A stretch of 64,000 nt of DNA from Klebsiella sp. RHBSTW-00484 (GTDB lineage Bacteria; Pseudomonadota; Gammaproteobacteria; Enterobacterales; Enterobacteriaceae). The DNA is taken from assembly GCF_013705725.1 (NCBI RefSeq), contig NZ_CP055481.1:4216001-4280000 (forward strand), read 5' to 3'. How positions within the stretch are numbered: position 1 is the stretch's first letter; the number at the start of each line of letters is the position of its first letter. The translations under genes and the position numbers were made by a program. The notes under the pieces were generated by a model. That model was given only the letters and a program-made list of their open reading frames with translations. It was not told where the DNA came from and did no database searches. Shown here piece after piece: positions 46,330-58,849 of this stretch.

Positions 46330-47036
46330 AGATCGCTAACGTCCTTGAGCGTTTCCGGGCATTCGGGATAATCCACTAATAGCCGCCACGGCAGCGTGGC
46401 GTAAAAACTATCCTCTTGTGACACCAGGTCCCGAAACATGCGTTCACCCGCTTTGTCATACTCTTTGCGCGCTAAAAATATTTTCAGCGCCTTCAGATCA
46501 TCCTCTTCTGGCGATTGCCAGTACAGTCGTCCCAGCGAGTAGGCGGCGTAATACTGCACCCAGCCGCTATAAAAATGCAGCGCCCGAAGATGCACCCGCG
46601 ATTGCAGCCACAGACTCTCCTCTTGCGTTAACCATTTATTGAGTACACCCACTCGGCACAGAAACCCCATACGAACATAATCCCAGGCGCGTATCCCCCC
46701 TTCGCCACAGCACATCGCCGTTTCGGCAACAAACTGCGCGAAAGCGCGCCCTTTGTCACCCAGCCCATCACAGATAAGCGCCTGCCACTCCTGCGGCGAA
46801 AAGCGAAACCAATTGCAATAAAAACCAGCCAACTGTGTCGCATGACCATCATCCGTCATGCGATAAACGGTTTGAATTAATTCATCGCGATTTTCAATAC
46901 CCCAGGAAGAGGCGAGATCGAAAAACTTCATTCCTTCATACATTTTTGGTGACGTGTGTGATGGGGAACAATCGTGGTTCAGAATTTCCATTGGAGTAGA
47001 AAGTGCAAATAATAAATATTGATCGTCTTTATTCAT
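46326..47036 (-). CDS. ybeU: DUF1266 family protein YbeU
   Basis: 236 residues (E. coli YbeU is about the same). DUF1266 features: FDLASSWGIENRDEL, the central AWDYVRMGFLCRVG and RALHFYSGWVQYYAAYSLGRLYW. The start was placed at the ATG at 47036 (MNKDDQYLLF), not the upstream TTG at 47072, on length and a nearby GGA. Coupled to djlC, so probably part of the HscC/DjlC chaperone group. Biochemical function unknown. The 233-base gap to ybeL holds no gene; E. coli carries ybeT, ybeR, ybeS and ybeQ there. Confidence 0.85.
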   Translation of the reverse strand: MNKDDQYLLFALSTPMEILNHDCSPSHTSPKMYEGMKFFDLASSWGIENRDELIQTVYRMTDDGHATQLAGFYCNWFRFSPQEWQALICDGLGDKGRAFAQFVAETAMCCGEGGIRAWDYVRMGFLCRVGVLNKWLTQEESLWLQSRVHLRALHFYSGWVQYYAAYSLGRLYWQSPEEDDLKALKIFLARKEYDKAGERMFRDLVSQEDSFYATLPWRLLVDYPECPETLKDVSDL

Positions 47037-47268
47037 AAAGCAGCATCCATTGCTATCGAATTTATATTTCAATCGATAATGATATTTTCATCGTGTTATT
47101 CAGCCGTAATATACGGTGAGTATAAATGCAATGGAGATGAAAAGAACGAGCGGCATTTTCTTAAAAATAAAGGCCAATATATTGACGGGAATTATATTGA
47201 CCTTCTAATTTATTCTGAATTCTACTCAACAACACCCGACGCATATTTATCACGCCGGGCCTCATTAT

Positions 47269-47751
47269 TTATGGCTCGAATGGCCGACGCTGGAACTGAT
47301 CGTGCCCGCATTTTGGGCAGCGTGGCAGTACATCTGGGGTATAAACCGGCAGATGATAATGGCACTTTTCACATACCAAATTTCCCAGTCCCACCACTTC
47401 ACCACTGTGGTAAACGCCGTGATGGCTGAGATCCTGAAACACCTCGCGCCACTCAAGCTGAGTTTTATCCGTAATATCCGCTAACTCCTGCCACAGGCTT
47501 TCTTTAATCACGCGCATAAAGACGCTATCGGTGAGCTCATCCTGACTCTCTTCATAGCTGAGCGCGAACTCCTCCAGGTCACGTCTGACAGCGCGGATAA
47601 CGTTCTCGATTTCGCTCTGCGTTAACTCGCCGGACTGGCTGATTTTAACCCTGGCCTGCTCCACCAGCGCATCAATATCGCGTTCTCCATTGCGTAACCG
47701 CTCGCTAAGCGTCGACACCAGCTCTCGGTAGAATTGAGCAACCTTGTTCAT
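47269..47751 (-). CDS. ybeL: zinc-ribbon protein YbeL (DUF1451)
   Basis: 160 residues, as in E. coli. Helical N-terminal two thirds (FYRELVSTLSERLRNGERDIDALVEQA) and a C-terminal zinc ribbon with two CxxC pairs (CEKCHYHLPVYTPDVLPRCPKC). The second ATG (47751) lies 7 bases after GGAGG and fits the family length. Divergent from leuS. Function not established; other DUF1451 members are sigma-S or stress linked. Confidence 0.92.
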   Translation of the reverse strand: MNKVAQFYRELVSTLSERLRNGERDIDALVEQARVKISQSGELTQSEIENVIRAVRRDLEEFALSYEESQDELTDSVFMRVIKESLWQELADITDKTQLEWREVFQDLSHHGVYHSGEVVGLGNLVCEKCHYHLPVYTPDVLPRCPKCGHDQFQRRPFEP

Positions 47752-47978
47752 CATTTCGCCTCCGGTGTGGTTAACTTCTTCTAATAATAGACGTTATTTT
47801 CCCGGTGCTTTGCCAGTTAGCCCACATAGTCGTGAAATTTTCTCCGCCGCTTTCATCCATGGAAAGTGTGCGAAAGGCTGTTTTGACGTTGGCGTTTGGG
47901 CTATGCTATGCCGATCTGAAATAACACATCCATTGGCTACGCTTTGTAGCTGTATTGAACACAGGACCACTGGCTGCC

Positions 47979-50561
47979 ATGCAAGAGCAATACCGCCCGG
48001 AAGAGATAGAATCGAAAGTCCAGCTTCACTGGGACGATAATCGTACATTTGAAGTAACTGAAGACGAGAGCAAAGAGAAGTATTACTGCCTGTCGATGCT
48101 TCCTTATCCTTCTGGTCGACTACACATGGGCCACGTGCGCAACTACACCATCGGCGACGTGATTGCTCGTTACCAGCGTATGCTAGGCAAAAACGTGCTT
48201 CAGCCTATCGGCTGGGATGCATTCGGTCTGCCTGCTGAAGGTGCGGCGGTAAAAAATAACACCGCTCCGGCCCCGTGGACCTACGACAACATCGCCTACA
48301 TGAAAAACCAGCTGAAAAAGCTGGGATTCGGCTATGACTGGAGCCGTGAAGTCGCAACCTGCACCCCGGAATATTACCGCTGGGAACAGAAGTTCTTCAC
48401 CGAACTGTATAAAAAAGGTCTGGTCTATAAAAAGACCTCAGCCGTTAACTGGTGTCCGAACGATCAAACCGTTCTCGCCAACGAACAGGTCATCGATGGC
48501 TGCTGCTGGCGCTGCGATACCAAAGTTGAGCGTAAAGAGATCCCGCAGTGGTTTATCAAAATCACCGCCTACGCTGACGAGCTGCTGAACGATCTGGATA
48601 ACCTGGATCACTGGCCGGACACCGTGAAGACCATGCAGCGCAACTGGATTGGTCGCTCTGAAGGCGTCGAAATCTCCTTCGACGTGAACGAGTATGCTGA
48701 CAAGCTGACGGTCTATACCACCCGTCCTGACACCTTTATGGGTTGCACCTACCTGGCCGTTGCAGCGGGTCACCCGCTGGCGCAGCAAGCTGCTGCCAAC
48801 AACCCAGCGCTGGCTGCCTTTATTGACGAATGCCGCAATACCAAAGTTGCCGAAGCGGATATGGCGACCATGGAGAAAAAAGGCATTGATACCGGCTTTA
48901 AGGCAATTCACCCGCTGACCGGCGAAGCCATCCCGGTATGGGCGGCAAACTTTGTACTGATGGAATACGGTACTGGCGCAGTGATGGCCGTTCCGGGCCA
49001 CGATCAGCGCGACTACGAGTTCGCCAGCAAATATGGTCTGAACATTAAGCCGGTTATTCTGGCTGCTGACGGGTCTGAACCTGATCTGTCCGCTCAGTCG
49101 ATGACTGACAAAGGCGCGCTGTTTAACTCTGGTGAGTTCAGCGGTCTTGATCACGCAGCGGGCTTCAACGCTATCGCTGACAAACTGGCTTCTCTCGGCG
49201 TTGGCAAACGTAAGATCAACTATCGTCTGCGTGACTGGGGTGTATCCCGTCAGCGCTACTGGGGCGCGCCGATCCCAATGGTCACCCTGGAAGACGGTAC
49301 CGTAATGCCAACGCCGGAAGATCAACTGCCGGTTATCCTGCCGGAAGATGTAGTGATGGATGGGATCACCAGCCCAATCAAGGCCGACCCTGAGTGGGCG
49401 AAAACCACCGTCAACGGTCAGCCTGCGCTGCGTGAAACCGATACTTTCGACACATTTATGGAGTCTTCCTGGTACTATGCGCGCTATACCTGCCCGCAGT
49501 ATGACGAGGGAATGCTGGACCCTAAAGCCGCGAACTACTGGCTGCCAGTTGATATTTATATTGGCGGTATCGAACACGCCATCATGCACCTGCTCTACTT
49601 CCGCTTCTTCCACAAGCTGATGCGCGATGCGGGCATGGTGAACTCCGACGAACCAGCTAAACAACTACTGTGTCAGGGGATGGTGCTGGCGGATGCCTTC
49701 TACTACGTCGGCGAAAACGGCGAGCGCAACTGGGTTTCCCCGAAAGACGCGACCGTGGAACGTGACGAGAAAGGCCGTATCGTTAAAGCCTTCGACCCGC
49801 AAGGCCGCGAGCTGGTGTATACCGGCATGAGCAAGATGTCTAAGTCAAAAAACAACGGCATCGACCCGCAGGAAATGGTTGAGCGTTACGGCGCGGATAC
49901 CGTGCGCCTGTTTATGATGTTCGCCTCTCCGGCAGACATGACCCTCGAGTGGCAGGAGTCTGGCGTAGAAGGTGCTAACCGCTTCCTGAAGCGCGTCTGG
50001 AAACTGGTTTACGAACACACCACCCAGGGTGCTGTTGCCGCGCTGGATGTTGCCAGCCTGAGTGAAGATCAGAAAGCGCTGCGCCGCGACGTGCATAAAA
50101 CGATTGCCAAAGTAACCGATGATATCGGCCGTCGTCAGACCTTCAACACCGCCATTGCGGCGATTATGGAGCTGATGAACAAGCTGGCGAAAGCGCCGCA
50201 GGAAAGCGAACAGGATCGCGCGCTGATGCGTGAGGCTCTGCTGGCGGTCGTACGTATGCTCAACCCGTTCACCCCTCATGCCAGCTTTACTCTGTGGCAG
50301 GAGCTGGGCGGCGAAGGCGACATTGACAACACGCCGTGGCCGGTCGCTGACGAAGGCGCGATGGTTGAAAATACCACCCTGGTCGTCGTCCAGGTAAATG
50401 GTAAAGTTCGTGGTAAAATTACCGTTGCGGTGGATGCAACCGAAGAGCAGGTTCGTGAACGTGCTGGTCAGGAACATCTGGTCGCGAAATATCTTGACGG
50501 TGTGACCGTGCGTAAAGTCATTTACGTTCCGGGTAAACTGCTCAATCTGGTCGTTGGCTAA
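47979..50561 (+). CDS. leuS: leucyl-tRNA synthetase
   Basis: 860 residues, class I synthetase. HIGH-type motif HMGH (in [16 protein letters not shown]), CP1 editing domain with TRPDTFMG, catalytic KMSKS in [12 protein letters not shown]-terminal anticodon and tRNA-binding domains. The start at [12 protein letters not shown] (47979) gives exactly the E. coli length; the frame is open upstream to 47955. First gene of the leuS-lptE-holA-nadD run. Confidence 0.98.
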   Translation: MQEQYRPEEIESKVQLHWDDNRTFEVTEDESKEKYYCLSMLPYPSGRLHMGHVRNYTIGDVIARYQRMLGKNVLQPIGWDAFGLPAEGAAVKNNTAPAPWTYDNIAYMKNQLKKLGFGYDWSREVATCTPEYYRWEQKFFTELYKKGLVYKKTSAVNWCPNDQTVLANEQVIDGCCWRCDTKVERKEIPQWFIKITAYADELLNDLDNLDHWPDTVKTMQRNWIGRSEGVEISFDVNEYADKLTVYTTRPDTFMGCTYLAVAAGHPLAQQAAANNPALAAFIDECRNTKVAEADMATMEKKGIDTGFKAIHPLTGEAIPVWAANFVLMEYGTGAVMAVPGHDQRDYEFASKYGLNIKPVILAADGSEPDLSAQSMTDKGALFNSGEFSGLDHAAGFNAIADKLASLGVGKRKINYRLRDWGVSRQRYWGAPIPMVTLEDGTVMPTPEDQLPVILPEDVVMDGITSPIKADPEWAKTTVNGQPALRETDTFDTFMESSWYYARYTCPQYDEGMLDPKAANYWLPVDIYIGGIEHAIMHLLYFRFFHKLMRDAGMVNSDEPAKQLLCQGMVLADAFYYVGENGERNWVSPKDATVERDEKGRIVKAFDPQGRELVYTGMSKMSKSKNNGIDPQEMVERYGADTVRLFMMFASPADMTLEWQESGVEGANRFLKRVWKLVYEHTTQGAVAALDVASLSEDQKALRRDVHKTIAKVTDDIGRRQTFNTAIAAIMELMNKLAKAPQESEQDRALMREALLAVVRMLNPFTPHASFTLWQELGGEGDIDNTPWPVADEGAMVENTTLVVVQVNGKVRGKITVAVDATEEQVRERAGQEHLVAKYLDGVTVRKVIYVPGKLLNLVVG

Positions 50562-50575
50562 GCGCGGGAGGAAGC

Positions 50576-51166
50576 GTGCGATATCTGGCAACATTGGTGT
50601 TATCTCTGGCGGTGTTAATCACCGCCGGCTGCGGCTGGCATCTACGTAGTACTACGCAGGTTCCAACCGCAATGAAAACCATGATCCTCCAGTCGGGCGA
50701 TCCGAATGGTCCATTAAGCCGTGCGGTCCGTAATCAGCTGCGTCTGAACGGTATCGAACTGGTCGATGCCAGCACTTTGCGCAAAGATATTCCTTCTTTG
50801 CGTCTGGAATCATCGTCGATTCAGAAAGATACAGCATCTATTTTCCAGGATGGCCGTACCGCAGAATATCAAATGGTGATGACGGTGAATGCCAGCGTGC
50901 TGATCCCGGGCCATGATATCTATCCGATCACGACCAAAGTCTATCGCTCGTTCTTCGATAACCCGCAGGCGGCATTAGCGAAAGATGCTGAGCAGGACAT
51001 GATCATCCAGGAAATGTACGATAAAGCCGCGGAACAACTGATCCGTAAGCTGCCAAGCGTTCATGTCGCGGATGTCGAAGCCACAAAAGAGGATGAGAAG
51101 CCGGTCGCCACGACCCCAGCATCTTCAACCTCCGGCAACCGCGTCTCCACTACGCTGGGTAACTGA
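50576..51166 (+). CDS. lptE: LPS-assembly lipoprotein LptE (RlpB)
   Basis: 196 residues with a GTG start after GGGAGG. Lipoprotein signal with lipobox ITAGC (Cys19). Plugs the LptD barrel in the outer membrane and delivers LPS to the surface. Low-complexity Ser/Thr C-terminus. 14 bases after leuS, one-base overlap with holA (TGATG). Confidence 0.96.
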   Translation: MRYLATLVLSLAVLITAGCGWHLRSTTQVPTAMKTMILQSGDPNGPLSRAVRNQLRLNGIELVDASTLRKDIPSLRLESSSIQKDTASIFQDGRTAEYQMVMTVNASVLIPGHDIYPITTKVYRSFFDNPQAALAKDAEQDMIIQEMYDKAAEQLIRKLPSVHVADVEATKEDEKPVATTPASSTSGNRVSTTLGN

Positions 51167-52197
51167 TGATTCGGTTGTACCCGGAACAACTCCGCGCGCA
51201 GCTCACTGAAGGGCTGCGCGCGGCCTATCTGCTGCTTGGCAACGACCCACTGCTGTTGCAGGAAAGTCAGGACGCAATACGCGAAGCCGCTGCTGCCCAG
51301 GGCTTTATCGAACACCACTCCGCCACTATTGATGCCAGCACCGACTGGTCAGCCCTGTTCTCTCTGAGCCAGGCGATGAGCCTGTTTGCCAGTCGTCAAA
51401 CGCTGCTGCTGATACTGCCGGAAAACGGCCCTAATGCCGCCATCAATGAACAGCTGGCGACGCTTGTCGGCATGCTTCACGACGACTTATTGCTGATTGT
51501 TCGTGGCAATAAGCTAACAAAAGCTCAGGAAAACGCCGCGTGGGTGACAACCCTTGCCAATCGTGCGGTACAAGTGAGTTGCCAGACGCCGGAATATGCC
51601 CAGCTACCGCGCTGGCTCGCCGCACGCGCAAAACAAAATAATCTGCAGCTTGATGACGCAGCCAGCCAACTGTTGTGCTACTGCTATGAAGGCAATCTGC
51701 TGGCACTGGCGCAGGCCCTCGAGCGTCTGTCATTACTGTGGCCTGACGGCAAACTGACGCTACCGCGCGTTGAACAGGCGGTGAATGATGCCGCTCATTT
51801 CACCCCTTATCACTGGGTTGATGCGTTACTGGCAGGCAAAAGTAAGCGCGTCCTGCACGTGCTGCAACAACTGCGTCTGGAAGGCAGCGAACCGGCAATT
51901 CTACTGCGAACACTCCAGCGTGAGCTGCTGCTGCTGGTGAACCTGAAACGACAGTCTGTTCATACGCCGCTGCGTTCGTTATTCGATAAGCATCGGGTAT
52001 GGCAGAATCGCCGGCAACTGGTCAGCGATGCTCTCGCTCGCCTCAGCGCCGACCAGTTGCGCCAGGCCGTCACGTTACTGACCCGCGCAGAACTCACCTT
52101 CAAGCAGGATTACGGACACTCCGTCTGGCCCGAGCTGGAAAGTCTCTCTTTGTTGCTCTGCCATAAAGCGCTGGCAGACGTTTTTATTGATGGTTGA
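51166..52197 (+). CDS. holA: DNA polymerase III delta subunit
   Basis: 343 residues. Clamp-loader delta: N-terminal AAA-like domain with a degenerate P-loop ([13 protein letters not shown]), C-terminal collar domain. Opens the beta clamp. Overlaps lptE and is one base from the nadD start. Confidence 0.97.
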   Translation: MIRLYPEQLRAQLTEGLRAAYLLLGNDPLLLQESQDAIREAAAAQGFIEHHSATIDASTDWSALFSLSQAMSLFASRQTLLLILPENGPNAAINEQLATLVGMLHDDLLLIVRGNKLTKAQENAAWVTTLANRAVQVSCQTPEYAQLPRWLAARAKQNNLQLDDAASQLLCYCYEGNLLALAQALERLSLLWPDGKLTLPRVEQAVNDAAHFTPYHWVDALLAGKSKRVLHVLQQLRLEGSEPAILLRTLQRELLLLVNLKRQSVHTPLRSLFDKHRVWQNRRQLVSDALARLSADQLRQAVTLLTRAELTFKQDYGHSVWPELESLSLLLCHKALADVFIDG

Positions 52198-52198
52198 T

Positions 52199-52840
52199 AT
52201 GACTCAGTTGCAGGCTATGTACGGCGGCACCTTCGATCCGGTGCACTATGGTCACCTTAAACCGGTGGAAATTCTGGCTAACCAAATCGGTCTGAATAAA
52301 GTCATTATTGTACCCAACAATGTGCCGCCGCACCGCCCGCAGCCCGAGGCCACCAGCGACCAGCGTAGGCACATGCTGGAGCTTGCCATCGCCGATAAGC
52401 CTTTGTTCATCCTTGACGATCGTGAACTTAAACGTGATACACCGTCATATTCGGCGCAAACATTGCGGGAGTGGCGTCAGGAGGAAGGGCCGAAACGACC
52501 GCTGGCCTTTGTTATTGGCCAGGATTCGCTTCTCACCTTTACCACCTGGCACGACTATGAAAGCATTCTTGATAACGTTCATTTGATCGTTTGCCGACGT
52601 CCGGGCTATCCGCTGGCAATGGATTGCGAACAAGATCAGCTGTGGCTGGACAAACATCTGACCCACGATGTTGAGCGCCTGCACAGCAGCCCGGCAGGCG
52701 TTATCTATCTGGCCGAAACGCCATGGTTTGATATCTCTGCGACAATAATCCGCCAGCGTCTTGAGACGGGTGAATCCTGCGCCGATATGCTGCCAGCAGC
52801 AGTACTGGACTATATCCGCCAGCAAAAGCTTTATTGTTGA
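52199..52840 (+). CDS. nadD: nicotinate-mononucleotide adenylyltransferase
   Basis: 213 residues. Nucleotidyltransferase motif [12 protein letters not shown] with HxGH, second motif [12 protein letters not shown]. Makes deamido-NAD from NaMN and ATP. The start at 52199 ([12 protein letters not shown]) aligns with E. coli; in-frame ATG at 52190 and TTG at 52187 would overlap holA. Confidence 0.96.
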   Translation: MTQLQAMYGGTFDPVHYGHLKPVEILANQIGLNKVIIVPNNVPPHRPQPEATSDQRRHMLELAIADKPLFILDDRELKRDTPSYSAQTLREWRQEEGPKRPLAFVIGQDSLLTFTTWHDYESILDNVHLIVCRRPGYPLAMDCEQDQLWLDKHLTHDVERLHSSPAGVIYLAETPWFDISATIIRQRLETGESCADMLPAAVLDYIRQQKLYC

Positions 52841-52914
52841 CCCGGCGCTGGCGATGCCGCTGATAAACAGAGTATCGTTGTGCTTCGTCTCTTTCCTCAT
52901 TAGCGAGGTTAATC

Positions 52915-53544
52915 ATGAAATTATGGTTAGTTCGTCACGGTGAAACCGAGGCCAACATCGCGGGCCTGTACAGCGGGCATGCTCCTACTTCATTAACCGA
53001 ACGTGGTGTCAGTCAAGCGCACGCCCTGGGAAAGCGCCTTCATGCTGTCCCCTTCCAGCGCGTATTTTGTAGTGAACTCGAACGAACCCAACGCACGGCC
53101 AGCCTGCTGCTTGGCGAACGAGAAATTCCCCAACAATATTTTCCCGAACTCAATGAAATGTTCTTTGGCGACTGGGAAATGCGCCATCATAGGGATTTAC
53201 AGCACGAGGATGCGGAAAACTACGCCGCCTGGTGCGCCGACTGGCAGCACGCCGCCCCCACCAACGGTGAAGGCTTTCAAGCGTTTGCCCAGCGGGTCTC
53301 CGGCTTTACCGCCACTCTCCCCCGATATCAACAGCTTGAGCATCTGTTAATCGTCGGTCATCAGGGCGTCCTTAGCCTGTTGATTGCCCAATTGCTCAAC
53401 ATGCCGGCGGCCTCAATGTGGCACTTCCCCATCGAGCATGGCGCATGGAGCATGGTCGATATCCAACCAGATTTCGCCACGCTTCGGGTGCTAAATAGCC
53501 AGGCCGTCTGGCTAGCGGAAGAAGAATTGCGCGCAGACCATTGA
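52915..53544 (+). CDS. cobC: adenosylcobalamin/alpha-ribazole phosphatase (histidine phosphatase)
   Basis: 209 residues, phosphoglycerate-mutase-like fold. Phospho-His motif VRHGETEAN (His8), second His in VGHQGV, GDWEMR. In E. coli/Salmonella it removes phosphate in lower-ligand assembly of cobalamin. Isolated here from other cob genes, as in E. coli. GCGAGG precedes the ATG. Confidence 0.92.
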   Translation: MKLWLVRHGETEANIAGLYSGHAPTSLTERGVSQAHALGKRLHAVPFQRVFCSELERTQRTASLLLGEREIPQQYFPELNEMFFGDWEMRHHRDLQHEDAENYAAWCADWQHAAPTNGEGFQAFAQRVSGFTATLPRYQQLEHLLIVGHQGVLSLLIAQLLNMPAASMWHFPIEHGAWSMVDIQPDFATLRVLNSQAVWLAEEELRADH

Positions 53545-53596
53545 CAGACCAAAGCAGGCTGTTATTCTCCGCAGCCAGGCTGCACCCGCCATTTGA

Positions 53597-54085
<489 letters not shown>

Positions 54086-54088
54086 TGC

Positions 54089-54556
54089 GTGAAGCTGCAC
54101 CTGGTGGCCGTTGGCACCAAAATGCCGGACTGGGTTCAGACCGGCTTTAGCGAGTATCTGCGCCGTTTTCCAAAAGATATGCCGTTCGAACTGGTGGAGA
54201 TCCCCGCCGGTAAACGCGGTAAAAATGCTGACATCAAGCGCATCCTTGAAAAAGAAGGGGAAATGATGTTGGCGGCCGCAGGAAAAAACCGCATCGTGAC
54301 CCTGGATATCCCGGGGAAACCGTGGGATACGCCACAGTTGGCGCGCGAACTGGAGCGCTGGAAACAGGATGGCCGCGACGTCAGCCTGCTCATCGGCGGC
54401 CCGGAAGGCCTTTCTCCAGCTTGTAAAGCGGCAGCGGAACAAAGTTGGTCGCTCTCAACGCTCACATTACCTCACCCGCTGGTTCGCGTACTGGTGGCCG
54501 AGAGTCTTTATCGGGCGTGGAGCATTACCACCAACCACCCTTACCACCGTGAGTAA
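54089..54556 (+). CDS. rlmH: 23S rRNA pseudouridine-1915 N3-methyltransferase RlmH
   Basis: 155 residues with a GTG start. SPOUT knot with SAM loop LIGGPEGLS and terminal region [21 protein letters not shown]. Modifies pseudouridine 1915 in helix 69. 27 bases before mrdA; the rsfS-rlmH-mrdA-mrdB-rlpA order is conserved. Confidence 0.97.
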   Translation: MKLHLVAVGTKMPDWVQTGFSEYLRRFPKDMPFELVEIPAGKRGKNADIKRILEKEGEMMLAAAGKNRIVTLDIPGKPWDTPQLARELERWKQDGRDVSLLIGGPEGLSPACKAAAEQSWSLSTLTLPHPLVRVLVAESLYRAWSITTNHPYHRE

Positions 54557-54583
54557 TGATGACCAGGGTAGACTAAGCAGCGA

Positions 54584-56485
54584 ATGAAATTACAGAATTC
54601 TTTCCGCGACTATACGGCTGAATCCTCGCTGTTTGTGCGCCGGGCGCTGGTCGCTTTTTTGGGGATTTTGCTGCTTACCGGCGTACTGATCGCCAACCTC
54701 TATAACGTGCAAATTGTGCGTTACACAGACTATCAAACACGCTCGAACGAAAACCGCATCAAGCTGGTCCCTATTCCGCCGAGTCGCGGCATTATCTACG
54801 ATCGCAACGGTACGCCGCTGGCGCTTAACCGCACAATTTACCAGTTGGAAATGATGCCGGAGAAGGTCGATAACGTACAGCAGACGCTGGATGCGCTGCG
54901 TGACGTCATCGATCTGACCGATGACGATGTGGCGAACTTTAAAAAAGAGCGCTCACGCTCGCATCGCTTTACCTCTATTCCGGTGAAAGTGAACCTTACC
55001 GAAGTCCAGGTGGCTCGTTTCGCGGTTAACCAGTACCGCTTCCCCGGCGTGGAAGTCAAAGGCTATAAACGCCGTTACTATCCCTATAATTCCGCCCTTA
55101 CCCACGTTATCGGCTACGTCTCTAAAATTAACGATAAAGACGTCGATCGCCTGGATAAAGAGGGGAAGCTGGCTAACTATGCCTCGACGCATGACATCGG
55201 TAAACTCGGTATTGAGCGCTACTACGAAGATGTGCTGCACGGGGAAACCGGCTATGAAGAGGTCGAGGTTAACAACCGTGGTCGCGTGATTCGTCAGCTT
55301 AAGGAAGTCCCACCGCAGGCCGGGCGCGATATCTATTTAACGCTCGACCTGAAACTACAGCAGTATATTGAAACGCTGCTCGCGGGAAGCCGCGCGGCCG
55401 TCGTTGTAACCGACCCACGAACCGGCGCGATCCTCGCATTGGTATCGACTCCAAGCTACGATCCGAATCTGTTCGTTGACGGCATCTCCAGTAAAGATTA
55501 TTCAGGCCTGCTCAACGATCCGAATACGCCGCTGGTCAACCGCGCGACTCAAGGGGTATATCCTCCTGCCTCGACGGTTAAACCCTACGTTGCTGTCTCA
55601 GCGCTCAGCGCGGGCGTGATCACTCGTAATACCAGCCTGTTTGACCCCGGCTGGTGGCAACTGCCAGGTTCAGATAAACGCTATCGCGACTGGAAGAAGT
55701 GGGGCCACGGGCATCTGAACGTCACCAAAGCACTGGAAGAGTCCGCTGATACCTATTTCTATCAGGTTGCTTACGATATGGGTATCGATCGCCTGTCCGA
55801 ATGGATGAGCAAATTCGGGTACGGTCACTATACTGGCGTTGATCTCTCTGAAGAACGCTCCGGCAATATGCCTACCCGTGAGTGGAAGCTCAAACGCTTC
55901 AAGAAGCCGTGGTATCAGGGCGATACTATTCCGGTCGGCATCGGTCAGGGCTACTGGACCGCAACGCCGATTCAGATGAACAAAGCGCTGATGATCCTGA
56001 TTAACGACGGTGTCGTCAAAGTGCCGCACCTGCTGCAAAGCACGGTTGAAGATGGCAAACCAGTACCATGGGTACAGCCGCACGAACCGCCGGTCGGCGA
56101 TATTCACTCTGGTTTTTGGGAAATCGCCAAAGACGGAATGTATGGCGTAGCCAACCGTGGAAACGGTACTGCACATAAATATTTCGCCAGCGCGCCGTAT
56201 AAAATTGCGGCGAAATCGGGCACCGCCCAAGTCTTTGGCCTGAAAGCCAATGAAACCTATAACGCGCACCGAATCGCAGAACGCCTGCGTGACCACAAAC
56301 TCATGACGGCATTTGCCCCTTATAACAACCCCCAGGTTGCCGTTGCAATCATTCTCGAGAACGGCGGCGCAGGGCCTGCAGTTGGTACCATTATGCGCCA
56401 GATTCTCGATCATATAATGCTGGGCGATAACAATACCAATCTGCCGAGTGAAAATCCGGCGGTCACGGCTGGGGAGGATCAATAA
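54584..56485 (+). CDS. mrdA: penicillin-binding protein 2 (elongasome transpeptidase)
   Basis: 633 residues. N-terminal membrane anchor (about 20-42), PBP dimerisation domain with RGIIYDRNG, transpeptidase with SxxK in PPASTVKPY, SxD in ESADTYFYQ and KSGTAQVF. Cross-links peptidoglycan during rod elongation with RodA. One-base overlap with mrdB. Confidence 0.98.
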   Translation: MKLQNSFRDYTAESSLFVRRALVAFLGILLLTGVLIANLYNVQIVRYTDYQTRSNENRIKLVPIPPSRGIIYDRNGTPLALNRTIYQLEMMPEKVDNVQQTLDALRDVIDLTDDDVANFKKERSRSHRFTSIPVKVNLTEVQVARFAVNQYRFPGVEVKGYKRRYYPYNSALTHVIGYVSKINDKDVDRLDKEGKLANYASTHDIGKLGIERYYEDVLHGETGYEEVEVNNRGRVIRQLKEVPPQAGRDIYLTLDLKLQQYIETLLAGSRAAVVVTDPRTGAILALVSTPSYDPNLFVDGISSKDYSGLLNDPNTPLVNRATQGVYPPASTVKPYVAVSALSAGVITRNTSLFDPGWWQLPGSDKRYRDWKKWGHGHLNVTKALEESADTYFYQVAYDMGIDRLSEWMSKFGYGHYTGVDLSEERSGNMPTREWKLKRFKKPWYQGDTIPVGIGQGYWTATPIQMNKALMILINDGVVKVPHLLQSTVEDGKPVPWVQPHEPPVGDIHSGFWEIAKDGMYGVANRGNGTAHKYFASAPYKIAAKSGTAQVFGLKANETYNAHRIAERLRDHKLMTAFAPYNNPQVAVAIILENGGAGPAVGTIMRQILDHIMLGDNNTNLPSENPAVTAGEDQ

Positions 56486-57597
56486 TGACGGATAATCCAA
56501 ACAAAAAATCGCTATGGGATAAAATCCATCTCGATCCCACCATGCTGCTTATCCTGCTGGCGTTACTGACCTATAGCGCGCTGGTTATCTGGAGCGCTAG
56601 CGGTCAGGACATGGGCATGATGGAGCGCAAAATCGGCCAGATCGCCATGGGCGTCGTTATCATGATCGTCATGGCGCAGATCCCGCCGCGTGTGTATGAG
56701 GGCTGGGCTCCCTACCTCTACATCGTCTGTATTATCCTGCTGGTGGCGGTGGATGCCTTTGGCGCAATTTCCAAAGGGGCGCAGCGCTGGCTGGATCTCG
56801 GTATCGTCCGTTTTCAGCCCTCGGAAATCGCGAAGATTGCCGTACCGCTGATGGTGGCGCGCTTTATCAACCGCGATGTTTGTCCACCATCGCTAAAGAA
56901 TACCGCCATTGCGCTGGTGCTGATTTTCCTGCCCACGCTGCTGGTTGCCGCGCAGCCTGACCTCGGAACTTCGATTCTGGTAGCGTTATCCGGCCTGTTC
57001 GTCCTGTTCTTGTCTGGGCTGAGCTGGCGTCTGATCGGCATTGCGGTGGTGCTGGTCGCCGCCTTTATCCCCATCTTGTGGTTCTTCCTGATGCATGATT
57101 ATCAGCGCCAGCGCGTGATGATGCTGCTCGACCCGGAAACCGATCCGCTCGGCGCGGGCTACCACATTATTCAATCAAAAATCGCTATCGGATCCGGTGG
57201 ATTACGCGGAAAAGGCTGGCTGCACGGCACCCAGTCGCAGCTGGAATTCTTACCGGAGCGCCATACCGACTTTATCTTTGCCGTTCTGGCTGAGGAGCTG
57301 GGGCTGATTGGCGTACTGATCCTGCTGGCGCTGTATATTTTGCTTATCATGCGTGGGTTATGGATCGCCTCCCAGGCGCAAACCACCTTTGGTCGGGTTA
57401 TGGCTGGGGGTTTAATGTTGATTTTATTCGTTTATGTCTTCGTAAATATTGGTATGGTAAGTGGTATTTTACCAGTGGTGGGGGTACCTTTGCCGCTGGT
57501 CAGCTACGGGGGCTCAGCCCTAATCGTATTGATGGCCGGGTTTGGTATCGTCATGTCGATCCATACTCATAGAAAAATGTTGTCGAAAAGCGTTTAA
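56485..57597 (+). CDS. mrdB: RodA peptidoglycan glycosyltransferase (SEDS family)
   Basis: 370 residues, ten membrane helices. SEDS motifs: DLGTSI, the long periplasmic loop with [28 protein letters not shown] split over a helix break, and PLVSYGGSA near the end. Polymerises glycan strands with PBP2. Ten bases before rlpA. Confidence 0.98.
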   Translation: MTDNPNKKSLWDKIHLDPTMLLILLALLTYSALVIWSASGQDMGMMERKIGQIAMGVVIMIVMAQIPPRVYEGWAPYLYIVCIILLVAVDAFGAISKGAQRWLDLGIVRFQPSEIAKIAVPLMVARFINRDVCPPSLKNTAIALVLIFLPTLLVAAQPDLGTSILVALSGLFVLFLSGLSWRLIGIAVVLVAAFIPILWFFLMHDYQRQRVMMLLDPETDPLGAGYHIIQSKIAIGSGGLRGKGWLHGTQSQLEFLPERHTDFIFAVLAEELGLIGVLILLALYILLIMRGLWIASQAQTTFGRVMAGGLMLILFVYVFVNIGMVSGILPVVGVPLPLVSYGGSALIVLMAGFGIVMSIHTHRKMLSKSV

Positions 57598-57607
57598 GGG
57601 GTTCGCG

Positions 57608-58705
57608 ATGCGTAAGCAATGGCTGGGGATCTGCATAGCAGCAGGGCTGCTGGCGGCATGTCAGAGTGATGACGTTCAACAGAAAACGGTCAGCACTCCA
57701 CAGCCGGCCGTTTGTAATGGACCAACTGTGGAAATCAGCGGTGCCGATCCACAGTACGAAACGCCTAACGCAACGGCGAATCAAGACTACGAACGCGATG
57801 GCAAAAGTTATAAAATCGTCCAGGATCCCTCTAACTTCACCCAGGCTGGTTTTGCCGCTATTTACGATGCAGAGCCGAACAGCAACCTGACCGCCTCAGG
57901 GGAAGCCTTCGACCCGACGCAGCTCACCGCCGCGCATCCGACGTTACCGATCCCAAGCTACGCGCGGATAACAAACCTCGCGAACGGGCGAATGATCGTG
58001 GTACGCATTAACGATCGCGGACCTTACGGCAACGATCGCGTCATCTCGCTTTCACGTGCCTCAGCCGATCGTCTGAATACCTCGAACAATACCAAAGTGC
58101 GTATCGATCCGATCGTTGTCACCCCAGATGGATCACTTTCCGGCCCCGGCATGGCCTGTACGACCGTTGCTAAACAGACCTACGCTCTGCCTGCACGTCC
58201 GAATCTCGATGGTGATAACGGCGCGGCCATCGGTCAACCCGCACAAACTGATGTTCATGCCATCAGCAACTCAACTTTAAAGCCAGAAGATAGCACCGGT
58301 GCGCCGGTAAACAGCGGCGGGTTCCTTGGCGCGCCAACGCCGCTGAACAGTGGGGTGCTGGAAAGCAGTGAGCCAGTTGTACAAACCGCGCCGGTTACTG
58401 CTCCAGGTTCGGTCCAGGGCGGCGTAGCGCCTGCCGTAGCAGCGACTGCTGCGGTAACACCAGCGGCTGCCACCACCAGCGGTGACTTCGTCGTACAGGT
58501 GGGTGCCGTCAGCGATCAGGCCCGTGCGCAGCAGTATCAGCAGCGCCTGAGCCAGCAATTCTCCGTACCCGGCCGCGTGATGCAAAACGGCGCGGTATGG
58601 CGTATTCAATTGGGCCCATTCAGCAGCAAAGGGCAAGCCAGCACGGTTCAACAACGCTTGCAAAGCGAAGCTCAGCTGCAATCATTTATTACTCGCGCCA
58701 ACTAA
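57608..58705 (+). CDS. rlpA: endolytic peptidoglycan transglycosylase RlpA (lipoprotein)
   Basis: 365 residues. Lipobox LAAC (Cys18). Double-psi beta-barrel (RlpA domain, about 80-170) with the transglycosylase-type residues GEAFDP and INDRGPY. Ala/Pro/Val/Thr-rich linker (about 220-290). C-terminal SPOR domain (about 295-365, FVVQVGAVSDQARAQQY) that binds denuded glycan at the septum. Outer-membrane lipoprotein. Catalytic activity is shown for Pseudomonas RlpA, less clearly for enteric ones. The start at 57608 avoids upstream in-frame codons within mrdB. Confidence 0.95.
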   Translation: MRKQWLGICIAAGLLAACQSDDVQQKTVSTPQPAVCNGPTVEISGADPQYETPNATANQDYERDGKSYKIVQDPSNFTQAGFAAIYDAEPNSNLTASGEAFDPTQLTAAHPTLPIPSYARITNLANGRMIVVRINDRGPYGNDRVISLSRASADRLNTSNNTKVRIDPIVVTPDGSLSGPGMACTTVAKQTYALPARPNLDGDNGAAIGQPAQTDVHAISNSTLKPEDSTGAPVNSGGFLGAPTPLNSGVLESSEPVVQTAPVTAPGSVQGGVAPAVAATAAVTPAAATTSGDFVVQVGAVSDQARAQQYQQRLSQQFSVPGRVMQNGAVWRIQLGPFSSKGQASTVQQRLQSEAQLQSFITRAN

Positions 58706-58849
58706 ACGCGTCGGGCTGTTGTCCTCCGCTCACCACGCATGACAAAGTCATTAACAAAGTCATGCGCAATGTCGGATGCTGGCCCGCAGTGCATTTGCTA
58801 TAGTAAGGCACTTTTTTTTAACTCCATCACGGATGCCGTTGTTCAGACC

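Noticed and set aside
48438-49664. 408-codon open frame antisense to leuS
   Set aside because: Shadow of a GC-rich, highly conserved gene; no domain recognisable, and it overlaps the leuS catalytic region.
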